From an uncultured Verrucomicrobiales bacterium (lineage in GTDB: Bacteria > Verrucomicrobiota > Verrucomicrobiia > Verrucomicrobiales > Akkermansiaceae), in the NCBI GenBank assembly GCA_937930235.1, contig CALGLJ010000137.1, forward strand, positions 1 to 54,101: a stretch of DNA of 54,101 bases, given 5' to 3'. The translations under genes and the position numbers were made by a program. Of the stretch, positions 36,258 to 44,357 are shown in pieces (the first letter of the stretch is position 1; each line of letters begins with the position of its first letter). The notes under the pieces were generated by a model. It saw only the letters and a list, made by a program, of their open reading frames with translations. It made no database searches and was not told where the DNA came from.

Positions 36258-38264
36258 TTATGAGCGATAATATTCGCGATAGAGCTTTCTGGAAAATTCT
36301 CCCGCAGCATCCACGCTCCGCATGCGAATCCAACGATAGCGCACCATTAAGCTGATGACCTGCTTGAAGCGGGGGACGAAATTTCCACGCCATTTTTGAG
36401 ACGACACCTTCCACTCCTGCCCTAGGTAACAGATTCTCCCCTGACTCAATAGGCGCCAGCTCACTTCGACATCTTCCATCAGGGGTTGATCTGGAAATCC
36501 CCCAATTCGTGATAAAGCCTCTCTGCGCACAATCAAGGTCTGGTCACCAAACACGGAGCCTCCGAAGAGAACGCGAGCCTCGTTTAGGAACTCCACCAGC
36601 AAAAGCCGTAAATTACCGGGGGCGAAGCGCTGGCCCAGCGCAAAGGCGGGACAATCGTCATGCGTATGCACCACTCGAAAAAGACGAGAAATCCAGCCCT
36701 CTTCTGGCTGCGTATCAGCATGGATGATGGCGATGAGATCCGCCTGGCTCGCTCTGATTCCCGCCGCAATTTGTTCGCCACGTCCACGCTCAGACTTGAT
36801 GACATGACAGCCTTGATCTTGCGCCACGAACACCGAGCGATCACTCGACCCACCATCGACTACAATGATTTGCTCTGCTTCAGGACTCTTTTCTCGCAGG
36901 TCTTTCAAGAATCCTTCCAGTTCATCTCCCCCATTCAACACGGGCACTACTAGATCAAGAGTTTGTGGAGCCGGATCGCTTTTCGCTTGAAAACGTGTTC
37001 TCAAAAAACGGCTTTCCCAAATGAGAATGACAAAGAAGGGCGCCCAAGATGCGACAACCCAAGCGCGATGATAGCCCCACCCAAACTCTGTTGTCAGTCC
37101 CTCCCAAGCCATGAAGTAGATCGACATCGTCCCGCAGAGAACTATCCAACTCAAAGAAGGACGAAGCGCCACAAAGGGAATGATCCACGTGAGATACCAA
37201 AAATGCACCACGGGAGAACAAATCACCAAAGTCGACATCACCACCATCGCGACTCGATGCAAATGAAGCTCCTTTCCCTTCAACGTCCGCCATCCAAAAA
37301 ATAAACCGACTGATACAAAGACAAGTAAACCAAAGTGCCGAGCCGTGAAGTCTGAGAATCCCACCAAACGTAAGCTCTCATAAAGTCCACCATTGAAAGC
37401 TCCATCTTTACCAAATCCAAAAAGCCCCACCAAGGCTTGCGCAAAATGTTCTCCAAAGAAAAGACTCGGCAAGATTAAGACCGCGATGAATGGGAGCGAC
37501 TTCTTCCAATCTGCACGCACCAGAAAATAGGGAAGCAAAACAATGACAATGATTTTCATTTGCACCGCCACCCCGAGCCAAAACCAAGCCCAAGCATTCT
37601 GCTTGCGATGAGCCATCAATAAGGCCGTCAACATCGCCCCCACCATCAAGCTATCAAAGTGGGCCTCGGCGGCAAAAGACGCCAACACCAGAGGATTGAA
37701 AGCGTACAATCCAAGCCATCGAATATCCTGTCCGAATTCTCGGAAAAGAAAGATCAAGATTCCCAAGACCCAAAAATCACCCACGAGAGCGACAATTTTA
37801 AAAACCCAAAGATCATACCAAAGCCAACTTGCAGCCGCCATGATGAGCTCCACTCCCGGAGGATAGGCCGTCAGCCGATCACGATGGTTCACATCCTTCC
37901 AATACTCATCGCGGTGATCGATCCACCTCTCATCGTCAACGACCGTAGCGTATGGGTTTTCTCCTTTCCAAATCAGACTTCCTTCCCAGAGATATCGATT
38001 CACATCATCAGACACCGGAGCCTGCCAAAATGCCAACCTCACGACAAAGCTTCCGAGAAGAATCAAAAAAATTCCCTGTTTGCGTGTCAACTTTGGGAAC
38101 GCAAATACCATGATTCCCATCGCCACCCAGATGGCCAGGTGATAAGCGATCCGGAAAAAGCCTCCCTCCTGAATACGGTCTAACTGACCCCAGCAAATCG
38201 CAAGAATCGAGATCAGGACAAGACTAAAGCCCCAAAGAATGCCGCGCCATCGATTGCTTGTCAC
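36258..38264 (-). CDS. GT87-like membrane glycosyltransferase fused to a TIGR04283-type GT2 domain
   Basis: This 668-residue fusion has two domains. Residues 1-430 form a polytopic GT-C/GT87-like mannosyltransferase-type domain with about ten helices and the early luminal acidic motif PVSDDVNRYLWEG. Residues 434-668 are a GT2-type transferase with VVPVLNGGDELEGFL, the DxD-like IIHADTQPEEGW and FGDQTLIVRR...GGFPDQPLMEDVEVSWRL, the signature of the TIGR04283 family, whose members accompany arsenosugar genes. The start is GTG, overlapping the upstream GT2 stop. It is divergent from the arsM-arsS operon. It probably adds a sugar to a membrane-bound or lipid acceptor; the substrate is inferred. 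Confidence 0.83.
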   Translation of the reverse strand: MTSNRWRGILWGFSLVLISILAICWGQLDRIQEGGFFRIAYHLAIWVAMGIMVFAFPKLTRKQGIFLILLGSFVVRLAFWQAPVSDDVNRYLWEGSLIWKGENPYATVVDDERWIDHRDEYWKDVNHRDRLTAYPPGVELIMAAASWLWYDLWVFKIVALVGDFWVLGILIFLFREFGQDIRWLGLYAFNPLVLASFAAEAHFDSLMVGAMLTALLMAHRKQNAWAWFWLGVAVQMKIIVIVLLPYFLVRADWKKSLPFIAVLILPSLFFGEHFAQALVGLFGFGKDGAFNGGLYESLRLVGFSDFTARHFGLLVFVSVGLFFGWRTLKGKELHLHRVAMVVMSTLVICSPVVHFWYLTWIIPFVALRPSLSWIVLCGTMSIYFMAWEGLTTEFGWGYHRAWVVASWAPFFVILIWESRFLRTRFQAKSDPAPQTLDLVVPVLNGGDELEGFLKDLREKSPEAEQIIVVDGGSSDRSVFVAQDQGCHVIKSERGRGEQIAAGIRASQADLIAIIHADTQPEEGWISRLFRVVHTHDDCPAFALGQRFAPGNLRLLLVEFLNEARVLFGGSVFGDQTLIVRREALSRIGGFPDQPLMEDVEVSWRLLSQGRICYLGQEWKVSSQKWRGNFVPRFKQVISLMVRYRWIRMRSVDAAGEFSRKLYREYYRS

Positions 38265-39751
38265 GCTGCTGCTCGCTGTTCCGTGTAACTTCTGACCCCT
38301 GTGATCAAAAAGCCGTATCCATAAAAGAGAAAGAACACGATCCCTCCGGGAACTCCCTGGATCAAAAAGCTAATCATGGTAATCAGGCAGTAAAACGCCG
38401 CTCCAATCTCGACGAGAGGGATCCAGTCAATCTTCGTTCGATAAGATTTTTTCGCAACCTCTCCCCTTTTCGGAGTCCTGACAAATCCACTTTTCACTCC
38501 GAGGAGCGCCTCCAGAACGGCCCGGGTATTCGAGATACAAATCCCAAATCCAATCGTAACCATACTTGGCAACCAGAGAATGCGTCGAGTCCAGCCCTCG
38601 GGATGAAGATGCCGCTGACTCGTGAGATAAAGAATACTAGGCCCCAGAGTGGCAATGATGAGAGGCAGAATCAGAAAGGCCGTTCCCCCAATTCCTGAAA
38701 ACCTCGGAATCAAGAGCGTGAGCGGCAGAGATAACAGCGCCAAAGTGAACATCAAAAGATGAGCCACATAATGAAGAAGGTGAAAAGCCGCCTGACTCTT
38801 AGCCAAAAGACTGATTGGCGAGCGCATCACAGTTCCGATCAACTTTTTCGCAGTCTGAACCGAGCCTTTCGCCCACCTAAATTGCTGACTTTTAAAAGCC
38901 GAATATGTTTCCGGAAGCTCCGCCGGCACGACCACATCAATGGCATACTCCAGCTTCCACCCTTTCAGTTGGCAGCGGTATGAAAGATCCAAATCTTCGG
39001 TCAAAGTATCCGCATGCCATCCGCCTCCATCTTCGATCGCTTCTTTCCGCCAAATCCCGGCAGTTCCATTAAAATTCAAAAAGAGCCCATTCGCAGAACG
39101 CGCCACTTGCTCGATAACAAAATGACCGTCAATCCCGACCGATTGCGCTTTGGTCAGGGAAGAATGTTCCGCATTCAAATGCCCCCAACGAGCCTGCACG
39201 AGACCTGTTTTTTCATCCTGAAATAAGGGTAACGTTTTCTTTAAAAAATCAGGATCAGGAACGAAATCACTGTCGAAAATCGCAAAATAATCACCGGTAG
39301 CCGTCTTCATCGCCTCTTTCAAGGCGCCTGCTTTGTAACCGACCCGATCTTCTCGTCGGCAGACCTCGATGGATACGCCCTCCGCCTGCAAATCGCTCAC
39401 GACTCGGTCGACGAGATCACGAGTTTCATCAGTAGAATCATCCACCACTTGGATTTGATGTTTCCCCTGCGGGTAGTCCATCTTGGCCACCGTTCGAATG
39501 ATGCGTTCCGCCACATTCAACTCATTGTAGAGTGGAATCTGCGTTGTCACCATGGGCCAAGCGTCATCTCCCTGCCCTGATATTTTTGCTAAAAATGTTT
39601 GCTCCTGCTTCTGCTGCCTCTCACGAGTTTCCTTAATCCGTCGTCCAAAGAGGAAGAGCAAAACGTAAGTATTCAGGCCGTAAATCATTAGCCCTACCGC
39701 GGCCAGACAATAGCAGCCAAAAAGAATCCATAAAATCCAGTCAATGATCAC
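38261..39751 (-). CDS. Processive family 2 glycosyltransferase (cellulose synthase-like)
   Basis: This 496-residue membrane GT2 has one N-terminal helix, a catalytic domain with VTTQIPLYNELNVAERII, the DxD segment FDSDFVPDPDF, the acid/base TEDLD and the processive signature QQFRW, and then about four C-terminal helices. This is the layout of cellulose-synthase-like and glucomannan-type transferases that polymerise or transfer sugars from NDP-donors on the cytoplasmic face. The start is GTG at 39751, 212 bases from the divergent arsenosugar operon. It overlaps the downstream fusion gene by four bases. Whether it works with the arsenosugar pathway or with separate polysaccharide synthesis is open. 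Confidence 0.88.
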   Translation of the reverse strand: MIIDWILWILFGCYCLAAVGLMIYGLNTYVLLFLFGRRIKETRERQQKQEQTFLAKISGQGDDAWPMVTTQIPLYNELNVAERIIRTVAKMDYPQGKHQIQVVDDSTDETRDLVDRVVSDLQAEGVSIEVCRREDRVGYKAGALKEAMKTATGDYFAIFDSDFVPDPDFLKKTLPLFQDEKTGLVQARWGHLNAEHSSLTKAQSVGIDGHFVIEQVARSANGLFLNFNGTAGIWRKEAIEDGGGWHADTLTEDLDLSYRCQLKGWKLEYAIDVVVPAELPETYSAFKSQQFRWAKGSVQTAKKLIGTVMRSPISLLAKSQAAFHLLHYVAHLLMFTLALLSLPLTLLIPRFSGIGGTAFLILPLIIATLGPSILYLTSQRHLHPEGWTRRILWLPSMVTIGFGICISNTRAVLEALLGVKSGFVRTPKRGEVAKKSYRTKIDWIPLVEIGAAFYCLITMISFLIQGVPGGIVFFLFYGYGFLITGVRSYTEQRAAA

Positions 39752-39897
39752 AAAATGAGAAACGGTATATTTTTTTGCACATGATCCACAAGCGCGATCA
39801 ACTGCGTATTGAGGGCTGAAGTGAAAACGGATTTCTGACGAAGAGCCAGCCTAAGATTTACTTTTATGTTTTAAAATTTCTCTTCTCATGAAGAAAG

Positions 39898-39911
39898 AAC
39901 ACGTCTTATAA
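39898..39911 (+). promoter_or_regulatory. 14-bp repeated motif AACACGTCTTATAA upstream of arsenosugar operon
   Basis: The same 14 bases recur at 43593-43606, upstream of the DUF547 gene in the same locus. The 3' part TTATAA could serve as a -10-like element. The motif overlaps a seven-codon ORF (ATG 39888, TAA 39909-39911). It may be a promoter or regulator site for arsenic genes. This rests only on the repeat and its context. Confidence 0.4.
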
Positions 39912-39914
39912 GCC

Positions 39915-39956
39915 TGAGAGACTTTCAGGGAATAGTTATTCCGCGAAAGTCTCTCA
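39915..39956. other. Long imperfect hairpin in the leader of the arsenosugar operon
   Basis: A 12-bp perfect inverted repeat (TGAGAGACTTTC / GAAAGTCTCTCA) encloses a second inner inverted repeat (GGAATA / TATTCC) with two-base side bulges. It begins four bases after the repeated 14-bp motif and ends 8-20 bases before the first candidate start codons of the operon. No T-tract follows on the plus strand, so it looks less like a terminator than an operator, leader structure or translation control element. Confidence 0.6.
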
Positions 39957-39975
39957 CGAAAAATTGCACTCATTT

Positions 39976-40599
39976 GTGACCCCCACACCCACTATCCTTC
40001 TCTTTTTCAAAGCTCCACGTCCCGGCTTTGTGAAGACCCGCTTGGCAAAAAATCTTGGTCAGGAAACTGCTTGCCATATTTACAAACACCTTGCGACCGC
40101 CACCCTCTCGATCATTCCTCAAGGATGGTCGAAAACGGTTTATTACACCCCAAATGATGCGCGATCAGAAATGAAACATTGGCTCGGAGAAGACATCACC
40201 CTGCAAGCGCAAAGTGAGGGAGATCTTGGGGACCGTCTCAGCTCTGCGTGCAAAGATGCTTTTGAAGCAGGCGCATCGAGCGTGATCCTCCTGGGTGGAG
40301 ATTGCCCCGACATTCAGACCGAACAACTGCACCTCACATCACAATACCTCGCCAAGAATCAACCCGTCATCGGACCCGCCATGGATGGTGGATACTGGCT
40401 CCTTGGCCTCCCCTCCCATACTCCGGAAATTTTCCAAAAAATCACATGGAGCGGCGACTCCGTCTTTCAAGACACCTTGCAGCGCTTCTCTGACCTCAAA
40501 CAAAAACCGCATGAACTCGACACTCTCGAAGACGTGGACGATCTCCCCTCTTGGTCTCGAGCCTTGCAGAATGACCCATCTTTACTAAAACTCGTTTAA
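39976..40599 (+). CDS. TIGR04282-family arsenosugar biosynthesis glycosyltransferase (DUF2064)
   Basis: This 207-residue GT-A-like transferase is the first gene of the arsenosugar operon. Family motifs are FFKAPRPGFVKTRLA at the N-terminus, EGDLGDRL, LLGGDCPDI and PAMDGGYWLLGL. The family is named for co-occurrence with radical SAM/arsenosugar genes and may transfer a sugar or nucleotidyl group; its reaction is not established. GTG 39976 gives MTPTPTILLFFKAP, the typical N-terminus, while a TTG at 39964 would add four residues. It ends 8 bases before arsM. Upstream lie the hairpin at 39915-39956 and the repeated motif. Confidence 0.88.
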   Translation: MTPTPTILLFFKAPRPGFVKTRLAKNLGQETACHIYKHLATATLSIIPQGWSKTVYYTPNDARSEMKHWLGEDITLQAQSEGDLGDRLSSACKDAFEAGASSVILLGGDCPDIQTEQLHLTSQYLAKNQPVIGPAMDGGYWLLGLPSHTPEIFQKITWSGDSVFQDTLQRFSDLKQKPHELDTLEDVDDLPSWSRALQNDPSLLKLV

Positions 40600-40607
40600 C
40601 ATCCACT

Positions 40608-41747
40608 ATGATAGCTACTACCGAATCTTCCGTCAAAGAACGCTACGCCGCCGCTTCTCAGGCTGTAGAAGCAGATCTCTGCTGCCCCGTTGATTATGAT
40701 CCAAAGTATTTAAAAGTCATCCCGGACGAAGTCATCGAGCGCGATTACGGCTGTGGCGACCCCTCTCAATACGTTCTCCCCGGAGAGACCGTCCTTGATC
40801 TGGGGTCCGGCACCGGGAAAATTTGCTTCATCGCTTCCCAAGTCGTAGGGGCAGAAGGAAAAGTCATCGGTGTTGATATGACCGATGACATGCTGGAGGT
40901 GGCACGTCGATACGCTCCCGAAGTCGCAAAAAACATTGGCTATGGAAACGTAGAATTCCGCAAAGGACGCATTCAAGATCTGGGCCTAGATCTCGAACTA
41001 CTCGACTCCGAACTTGCTCAGGCTCCCATTAAAAATGTTGAGGATTATCTCGCCGCCGAATCTCTTTCTAACAAGCTGCGCAAGGAGCAACCGCTCATCG
41101 AAACCGAGTCTGTCGATGTCGTGGTATCAAACTGCGTGCTCAATCTGGTCGAAGCGGACCAAAAGAAGCAACTGTTTGAGGAAATCTTTCGCGTATTAAA
41201 AGTAGGCGGCCGAGCCGTGATCTCTGACATCGTGAGCGATGAACCCATTCCACAACATCTGGCAGATGACGCAGATCTCTGGAGCGGCTGCATCTCCGGA
41301 TCCTACTCCGAAATCGATTTCCTGAAGGCATTCGAAGACGTCGGATTCTATGGCGTGGAGTTATTGAAGTTTGAAAGCGAACCCTGGCAGACACACGAAG
41401 GAATTGAATTTCGTTCCGTTACCGTCCAAGCATTCAAAGGAAAAGAAGGAGCCTGTCTTGATCGCAACCAAGCCGTTGTTTATAAAGGCCCTTTCAAATC
41501 CGTCCTCGATGATGACGGCCATCGCCTGGACCGTGGAGTCCGCACTGCGGTCTGTGAAAAGACCTACGAGATTTACAAAAAAGCTCCCTATGCCGAGTTC
41601 TTCGAGCACATTGATCCACTTACGGAAGTCCCCGTAGCAGAGGCCCCAGCATTTGATTGCAACCGCAACGTCGCGCGGCAACCATCTGAAACCAAAGGGG
41701 CAGAATATCGTGAAACGATCACCGATTGTGGCCCTAATTGCTGCTAG
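40608..41747 (+). CDS. arsM: Arsenite S-adenosylmethionine methyltransferase ArsM
   Basis: ArsM methylates As(III) stepwise with SAM to mono- and dimethylarsenicals. In this 379-residue protein the SAM motif I is VLDLGSGTG (62-70) and motif GVDMTDDMLE follows. The As(III)-binding cysteines are recognisable as Cys49 in DYGCGDP, Cys176 in VSNCVLNL and Cys228 in WSGCISG, near the positions of the three Cys in the algal enzyme. An N-terminal CC (25-26) and a C-terminal CGPNCC extend the thiol set, as in other long ArsM proteins. It follows the TIGR04282 gene by 8 bases and precedes the phosphorylase by 5, inside the arsenosugar operon. Confidence 0.93.
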   Translation: MIATTESSVKERYAAASQAVEADLCCPVDYDPKYLKVIPDEVIERDYGCGDPSQYVLPGETVLDLGSGTGKICFIASQVVGAEGKVIGVDMTDDMLEVARRYAPEVAKNIGYGNVEFRKGRIQDLGLDLELLDSELAQAPIKNVEDYLAAESLSNKLRKEQPLIETESVDVVVSNCVLNLVEADQKKQLFEEIFRVLKVGGRAVISDIVSDEPIPQHLADDADLWSGCISGSYSEIDFLKAFEDVGFYGVELLKFESEPWQTHEGIEFRSVTVQAFKGKEGACLDRNQAVVYKGPFKSVLDDDGHRLDRGVRTAVCEKTYEIYKKAPYAEFFEHIDPLTEVPVAEAPAFDCNRNVARQPSETKGAEYRETITDCGPNCC

Positions 41748-41752
41748 ACATA

Positions 41753-42619
41753 ATGCACACTCCCCCACTCATAGGAGTCATCGGTGGTAGCGGGCTCTAC
41801 GAACTAGAGCATCTCACTGATCTCGAAGAAATTGAGGTGAAGACTCCCTATGGAGACCCTTCCGACACCCTCATGAAAGGTTCCCTCAATGGGCGCGCGG
41901 TCGTCTTCCTCCCCCGCCACGGAAGAGGTCACCGCCTCTTGCCCACTGAGATAAACCATCGCGCAAACATCTGGGCTCTGCGCTCACTCAATGTCCGCTT
42001 CGTCATTTGTGTCACTGCGGTTGGGAGCCTGCGCGAAGATTACGCACCCGGCCACGTCGTCATTCCTGATCAATATGCCGATCGCACCTGTCAACGCCCT
42101 CAATCAACGTTTTTTGGCCACGGGATTGTGGCCCACGTCTCCCCGGCCGATCCATATAGCCCTCACTTGCGAACCCTTCTGGAGAAACACAGCAAGGAAG
42201 CCGGCCTTGTGACCCACTCTCAAGGAACTTATGTCAACATGGATGGTCCGGCATTTTCTTCTCGTGCCGAGTCACAGATTAACCGACAGCTCGGCCTCGA
42301 CATCGTTGGGATGACCAATGTGCCAGAGGTGAAACTCGCCCTCGAAGCAGAGATGGCACTCGCCACCCTCGCGATGGTCACCGATTACGATTGCTGGAAG
42401 GCGGAAGAAGACGCGGTCACCACAAAATCCGTTTTACAACACCTTCTTGATAATGCGGAAAATGCCAAAAAAATCCTCACTCAGGTCATCCCTAACATTC
42501 CTTTGACCGCCGATTGGCCCGAACATTCCACTCTCGCAAAATCCCTCGCCACCCCGCGTGAATTTTGGCCCGAGGAAACGATTGAAAAATTACGCCCCAT
42601 TCTGAATGAACTCATTTGA
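41753..42619 (+). CDS. 5'-methylthioadenosine phosphorylase homologue in arsenosugar operon
   Basis: This 288-residue nucleoside phosphorylase is of the MTAP/PNP trimeric type. It has GVIGGSGLYEL, FLPRHGRGHRLLPTEINHRANIWAL, the MTAP-type Asp pair in VTDYDCW and MTNVPEVKLALEAEMALATLAMV. The phosphate/purine loop usually read as EGPRFSTRAES is here DGPAFSSRAES, a change in the active-site region. Normal MTAP cleaves methylthioadenosine. Between arsM and arsS it more plausibly cleaves the adenine from 5'-deoxy-5'-dimethylarsinoyl-adenosine to give the arsenosugar ribose 1-phosphate. That substrate is inferred from context. ATG 41753 is 5 bases after arsM, and its end overlaps arsS by 14 bases. 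Confidence 0.88.
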   Translation: MHTPPLIGVIGGSGLYELEHLTDLEEIEVKTPYGDPSDTLMKGSLNGRAVVFLPRHGRGHRLLPTEINHRANIWALRSLNVRFVICVTAVGSLREDYAPGHVVIPDQYADRTCQRPQSTFFGHGIVAHVSPADPYSPHLRTLLEKHSKEAGLVTHSQGTYVNMDGPAFSSRAESQINRQLGLDIVGMTNVPEVKLALEAEMALATLAMVTDYDCWKAEEDAVTTKSVLQHLLDNAENAKKILTQVIPNIPLTADWPEHSTLAKSLATPREFWPEETIEKLRPILNELI

Positions 42620-43571
42620 TCAGGCACTCACTGACGCCAAAAAATCACTCACTCGCACGGACGCTCGCGTGTTGCAACTCAACATGGGCAAACTCTGCAA
42701 CCTCACCTGCGTCCACTGTCACGTGAATGCGGGCCCGCATCGCAAAGAGCTCATCACTCACGAAGATCTCGAACAAACGATCGATTGGTTTGAAAAAACA
42801 GACATCCCGGTGATCGACCTCACCGGCGGTACCCCTGAAATGCATCCCGATTTCCGCGCCCTCGTAGAAAGGATTCGCTCATTTAAAAAGCCACGCGAAA
42901 TCATCACTCGCCTCAATGCCACCATTCTCAACGAACCTGGTTATGAATGGGTCTCTGAATTTCACGCCCAGCACAAACTCACCATCATCGCCTCCATGCC
43001 ATGCTACTCCCCGGAGAACGTGAATGCCCAGCGGGGCGAAGGAGTTTTTGACTCCTCCATTTCAGCCTTTCAAAAGCTGAACTCCCTAGGCTATGGATCT
43101 GATCCCGATCTCAAAATGCACTTCGTCTTTAATCCCCACGGAGCAAAATTACCCCCTTCTCAAGAGGCGCTCGAAGCAGATTACAAACAAGAGCTGAAAC
43201 AACACTTCGGTATCGTTTTCAATAACCTCTATTGCATCACCAACATGCCCATCGCTCGCTATGCTTCGTACCTCAAAAGGCAGAAGAAACTCGCGGCATA
43301 CCAAGAGCTCTTAATGACCTCCTTTAACCCTTCATCCATCGATGGACTCATGTGCCGTGATACCATCAGCGTGGACTGGAATGGTCAGGTCTATGATTGT
43401 GACTTTAACCAACAACTCGACCTTAAAATCGAAGGTCAGTCCCATCTCAAAGTGTGGGATCTTCAGTTAGACCAATTTTCTCAATTTCCCATTCGCACTG
43501 CAAGCCACTGCTTTGGTTGCACCGCAGGCTCGGGATCCTCATGCGGAGGAACTCTTGTCGCCGTAAATTAG
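42606..43571 (+). CDS. arsS: Arsenosugar biosynthesis radical SAM protein ArsS (cysteine form)
   Basis: ArsS is a radical SAM enzyme thought to transfer the 5'-deoxyadenosyl group of SAM to dimethylarsenite, giving 5'-deoxy-5'-dimethylarsinoyl-adenosine. The 321 residues carry the cluster motif CNLTCVHCHVNAGP (Cys31, 35, 38), the family LTGGTPEMHPDFRALVE, CYSPENVNAQRG and a C-terminal Cys-rich segment CFGCTAGSGSSCGG (Cys302, 305, 313). In part of the family a selenocysteine occurs in this C-terminal region. Here every such codon is TGC or TGT, so it is the Cys version. It overlaps the phosphorylase by 14 bases. Confidence 0.93.
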   Translation: MNSFDQALTDAKKSLTRTDARVLQLNMGKLCNLTCVHCHVNAGPHRKELITHEDLEQTIDWFEKTDIPVIDLTGGTPEMHPDFRALVERIRSFKKPREIITRLNATILNEPGYEWVSEFHAQHKLTIIASMPCYSPENVNAQRGEGVFDSSISAFQKLNSLGYGSDPDLKMHFVFNPHGAKLPPSQEALEADYKQELKQHFGIVFNNLYCITNMPIARYASYLKRQKKLAAYQELLMTSFNPSSIDGLMCRDTISVDWNGQVYDCDFNQQLDLKIEGQSHLKVWDLQLDQFSQFPIRTASHCFGCTAGSGSSCGGTLVAVN

Positions 43572-43592
43572 ACCGGAATAAAACATCCCATA

Positions 43593-43606
43593 AACACGTC
43601 TTATAA
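43593..43606 (+). promoter_or_regulatory. Second copy of the 14-bp motif AACACGTCTTATAA, upstream of the DUF547 gene
   Basis: This is identical over 14 bases to 39898-39911. It lies in the 42-base gap between arsS and the DUF547 gene, ending 7 bases before the ATG. If it is a promoter -10 region, the DUF547-arsC mRNA would be nearly leaderless. It may instead bind a regulator common to both transcripts. Confidence 0.4.
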
Positions 43607-43613
43607 CAAAATC

Positions 43614-44351
43614 ATGAAAGCATTACTCACTACCCTCACCATGATTGGCCTCAGCATGAGCAACTTGCTCTCCTTTGACCAGACACATGCAAATTTCACA
43701 AAACTCATCACCGATACTGCGGTGCCGACAGGGATCAAATACCCTGAGCTGAAGAAAAAACATTCTGACCTCACGGCTTACCTCACTGACCTCGAAAACG
43801 TACCTTACGCAGACTTTAGGGGATGGAATAAAAACGACCAACTGGCGTTCTTGATTAATCTCTACAATGCGGCAACTTTGGAGCTCGTTTTAAAGCACTA
43901 TCCTATCCGCTCACTGAAAGATGACGTTGGAGGTGAAAAAGGCCCGTGGAAAATCCCGGCGGTGAAAATGTTTGGTAAGCACACCACTCTCGATGGACTG
44001 GAACACGAATTCATTCGCAAGTATTACAATGAACCACGAATCCACTTCGCTCTCAACTGCGCTTCAGAAGGTTGCCCCCCACTTTTAAACGAAGCTTACA
44101 CCGGAGAAAAGTTAGAGAAACAGCTCGATACTCAAACACGCCAGTTCCTCGCTGATAAAAAAGCCAATTCCGTTTCGGGAAAAACGCTTAAAATTTCTCC
44201 TCTTTTCGATTGGTTCAAAGATGACTTCATTAAAAAGCACGGCTCAGTGGAAGCCTTCCTTGATCCGTACTTTACCAAATCAAAAATCCAGAAAGGAAAG
44301 ATGAACATTTCCTACACCGACTACGGCTGGAAACTCAACTTGGCAAAATAG
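43614..44351 (+). CDS. DUF547 domain-containing exported protein
   Basis: This 245-residue protein has an N-terminal signal-like hydrophobic stretch (LLTTLTMIGLSMSNLLSF) and a DUF547 domain: NDQLAFLINLYNAATLELVLKHYP, TLDGLEHEFIR, and HFALNCASEGCPPL, with an invariant Cys pair and a likely papain-like or transglutaminase-like fold. Its biochemical role is not known. It sits in the arsenosugar operon after arsS and before arsC, and the repeated 14-bp motif is directly upstream. An envelope role in handling the glycosylated product is possible but speculative. Confidence 0.9.
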   Translation: MKALLTTLTMIGLSMSNLLSFDQTHANFTKLITDTAVPTGIKYPELKKKHSDLTAYLTDLENVPYADFRGWNKNDQLAFLINLYNAATLELVLKHYPIRSLKDDVGGEKGPWKIPAVKMFGKHTTLDGLEHEFIRKYYNEPRIHFALNCASEGCPPLLNEAYTGEKLEKQLDTQTRQFLADKKANSVSGKTLKISPLFDWFKDDFIKKHGSVEAFLDPYFTKSKIQKGKMNISYTDYGWKLNLAK

Positions 44352-44357
44352 CACTTC

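Noticed and set aside
36146-36310. N-terminal extension of valS
   Set aside because: The extra residues do not resemble ValS and overlap the 3' end of the upstream glycosyltransferase gene. ATG 36145 gives the family start.
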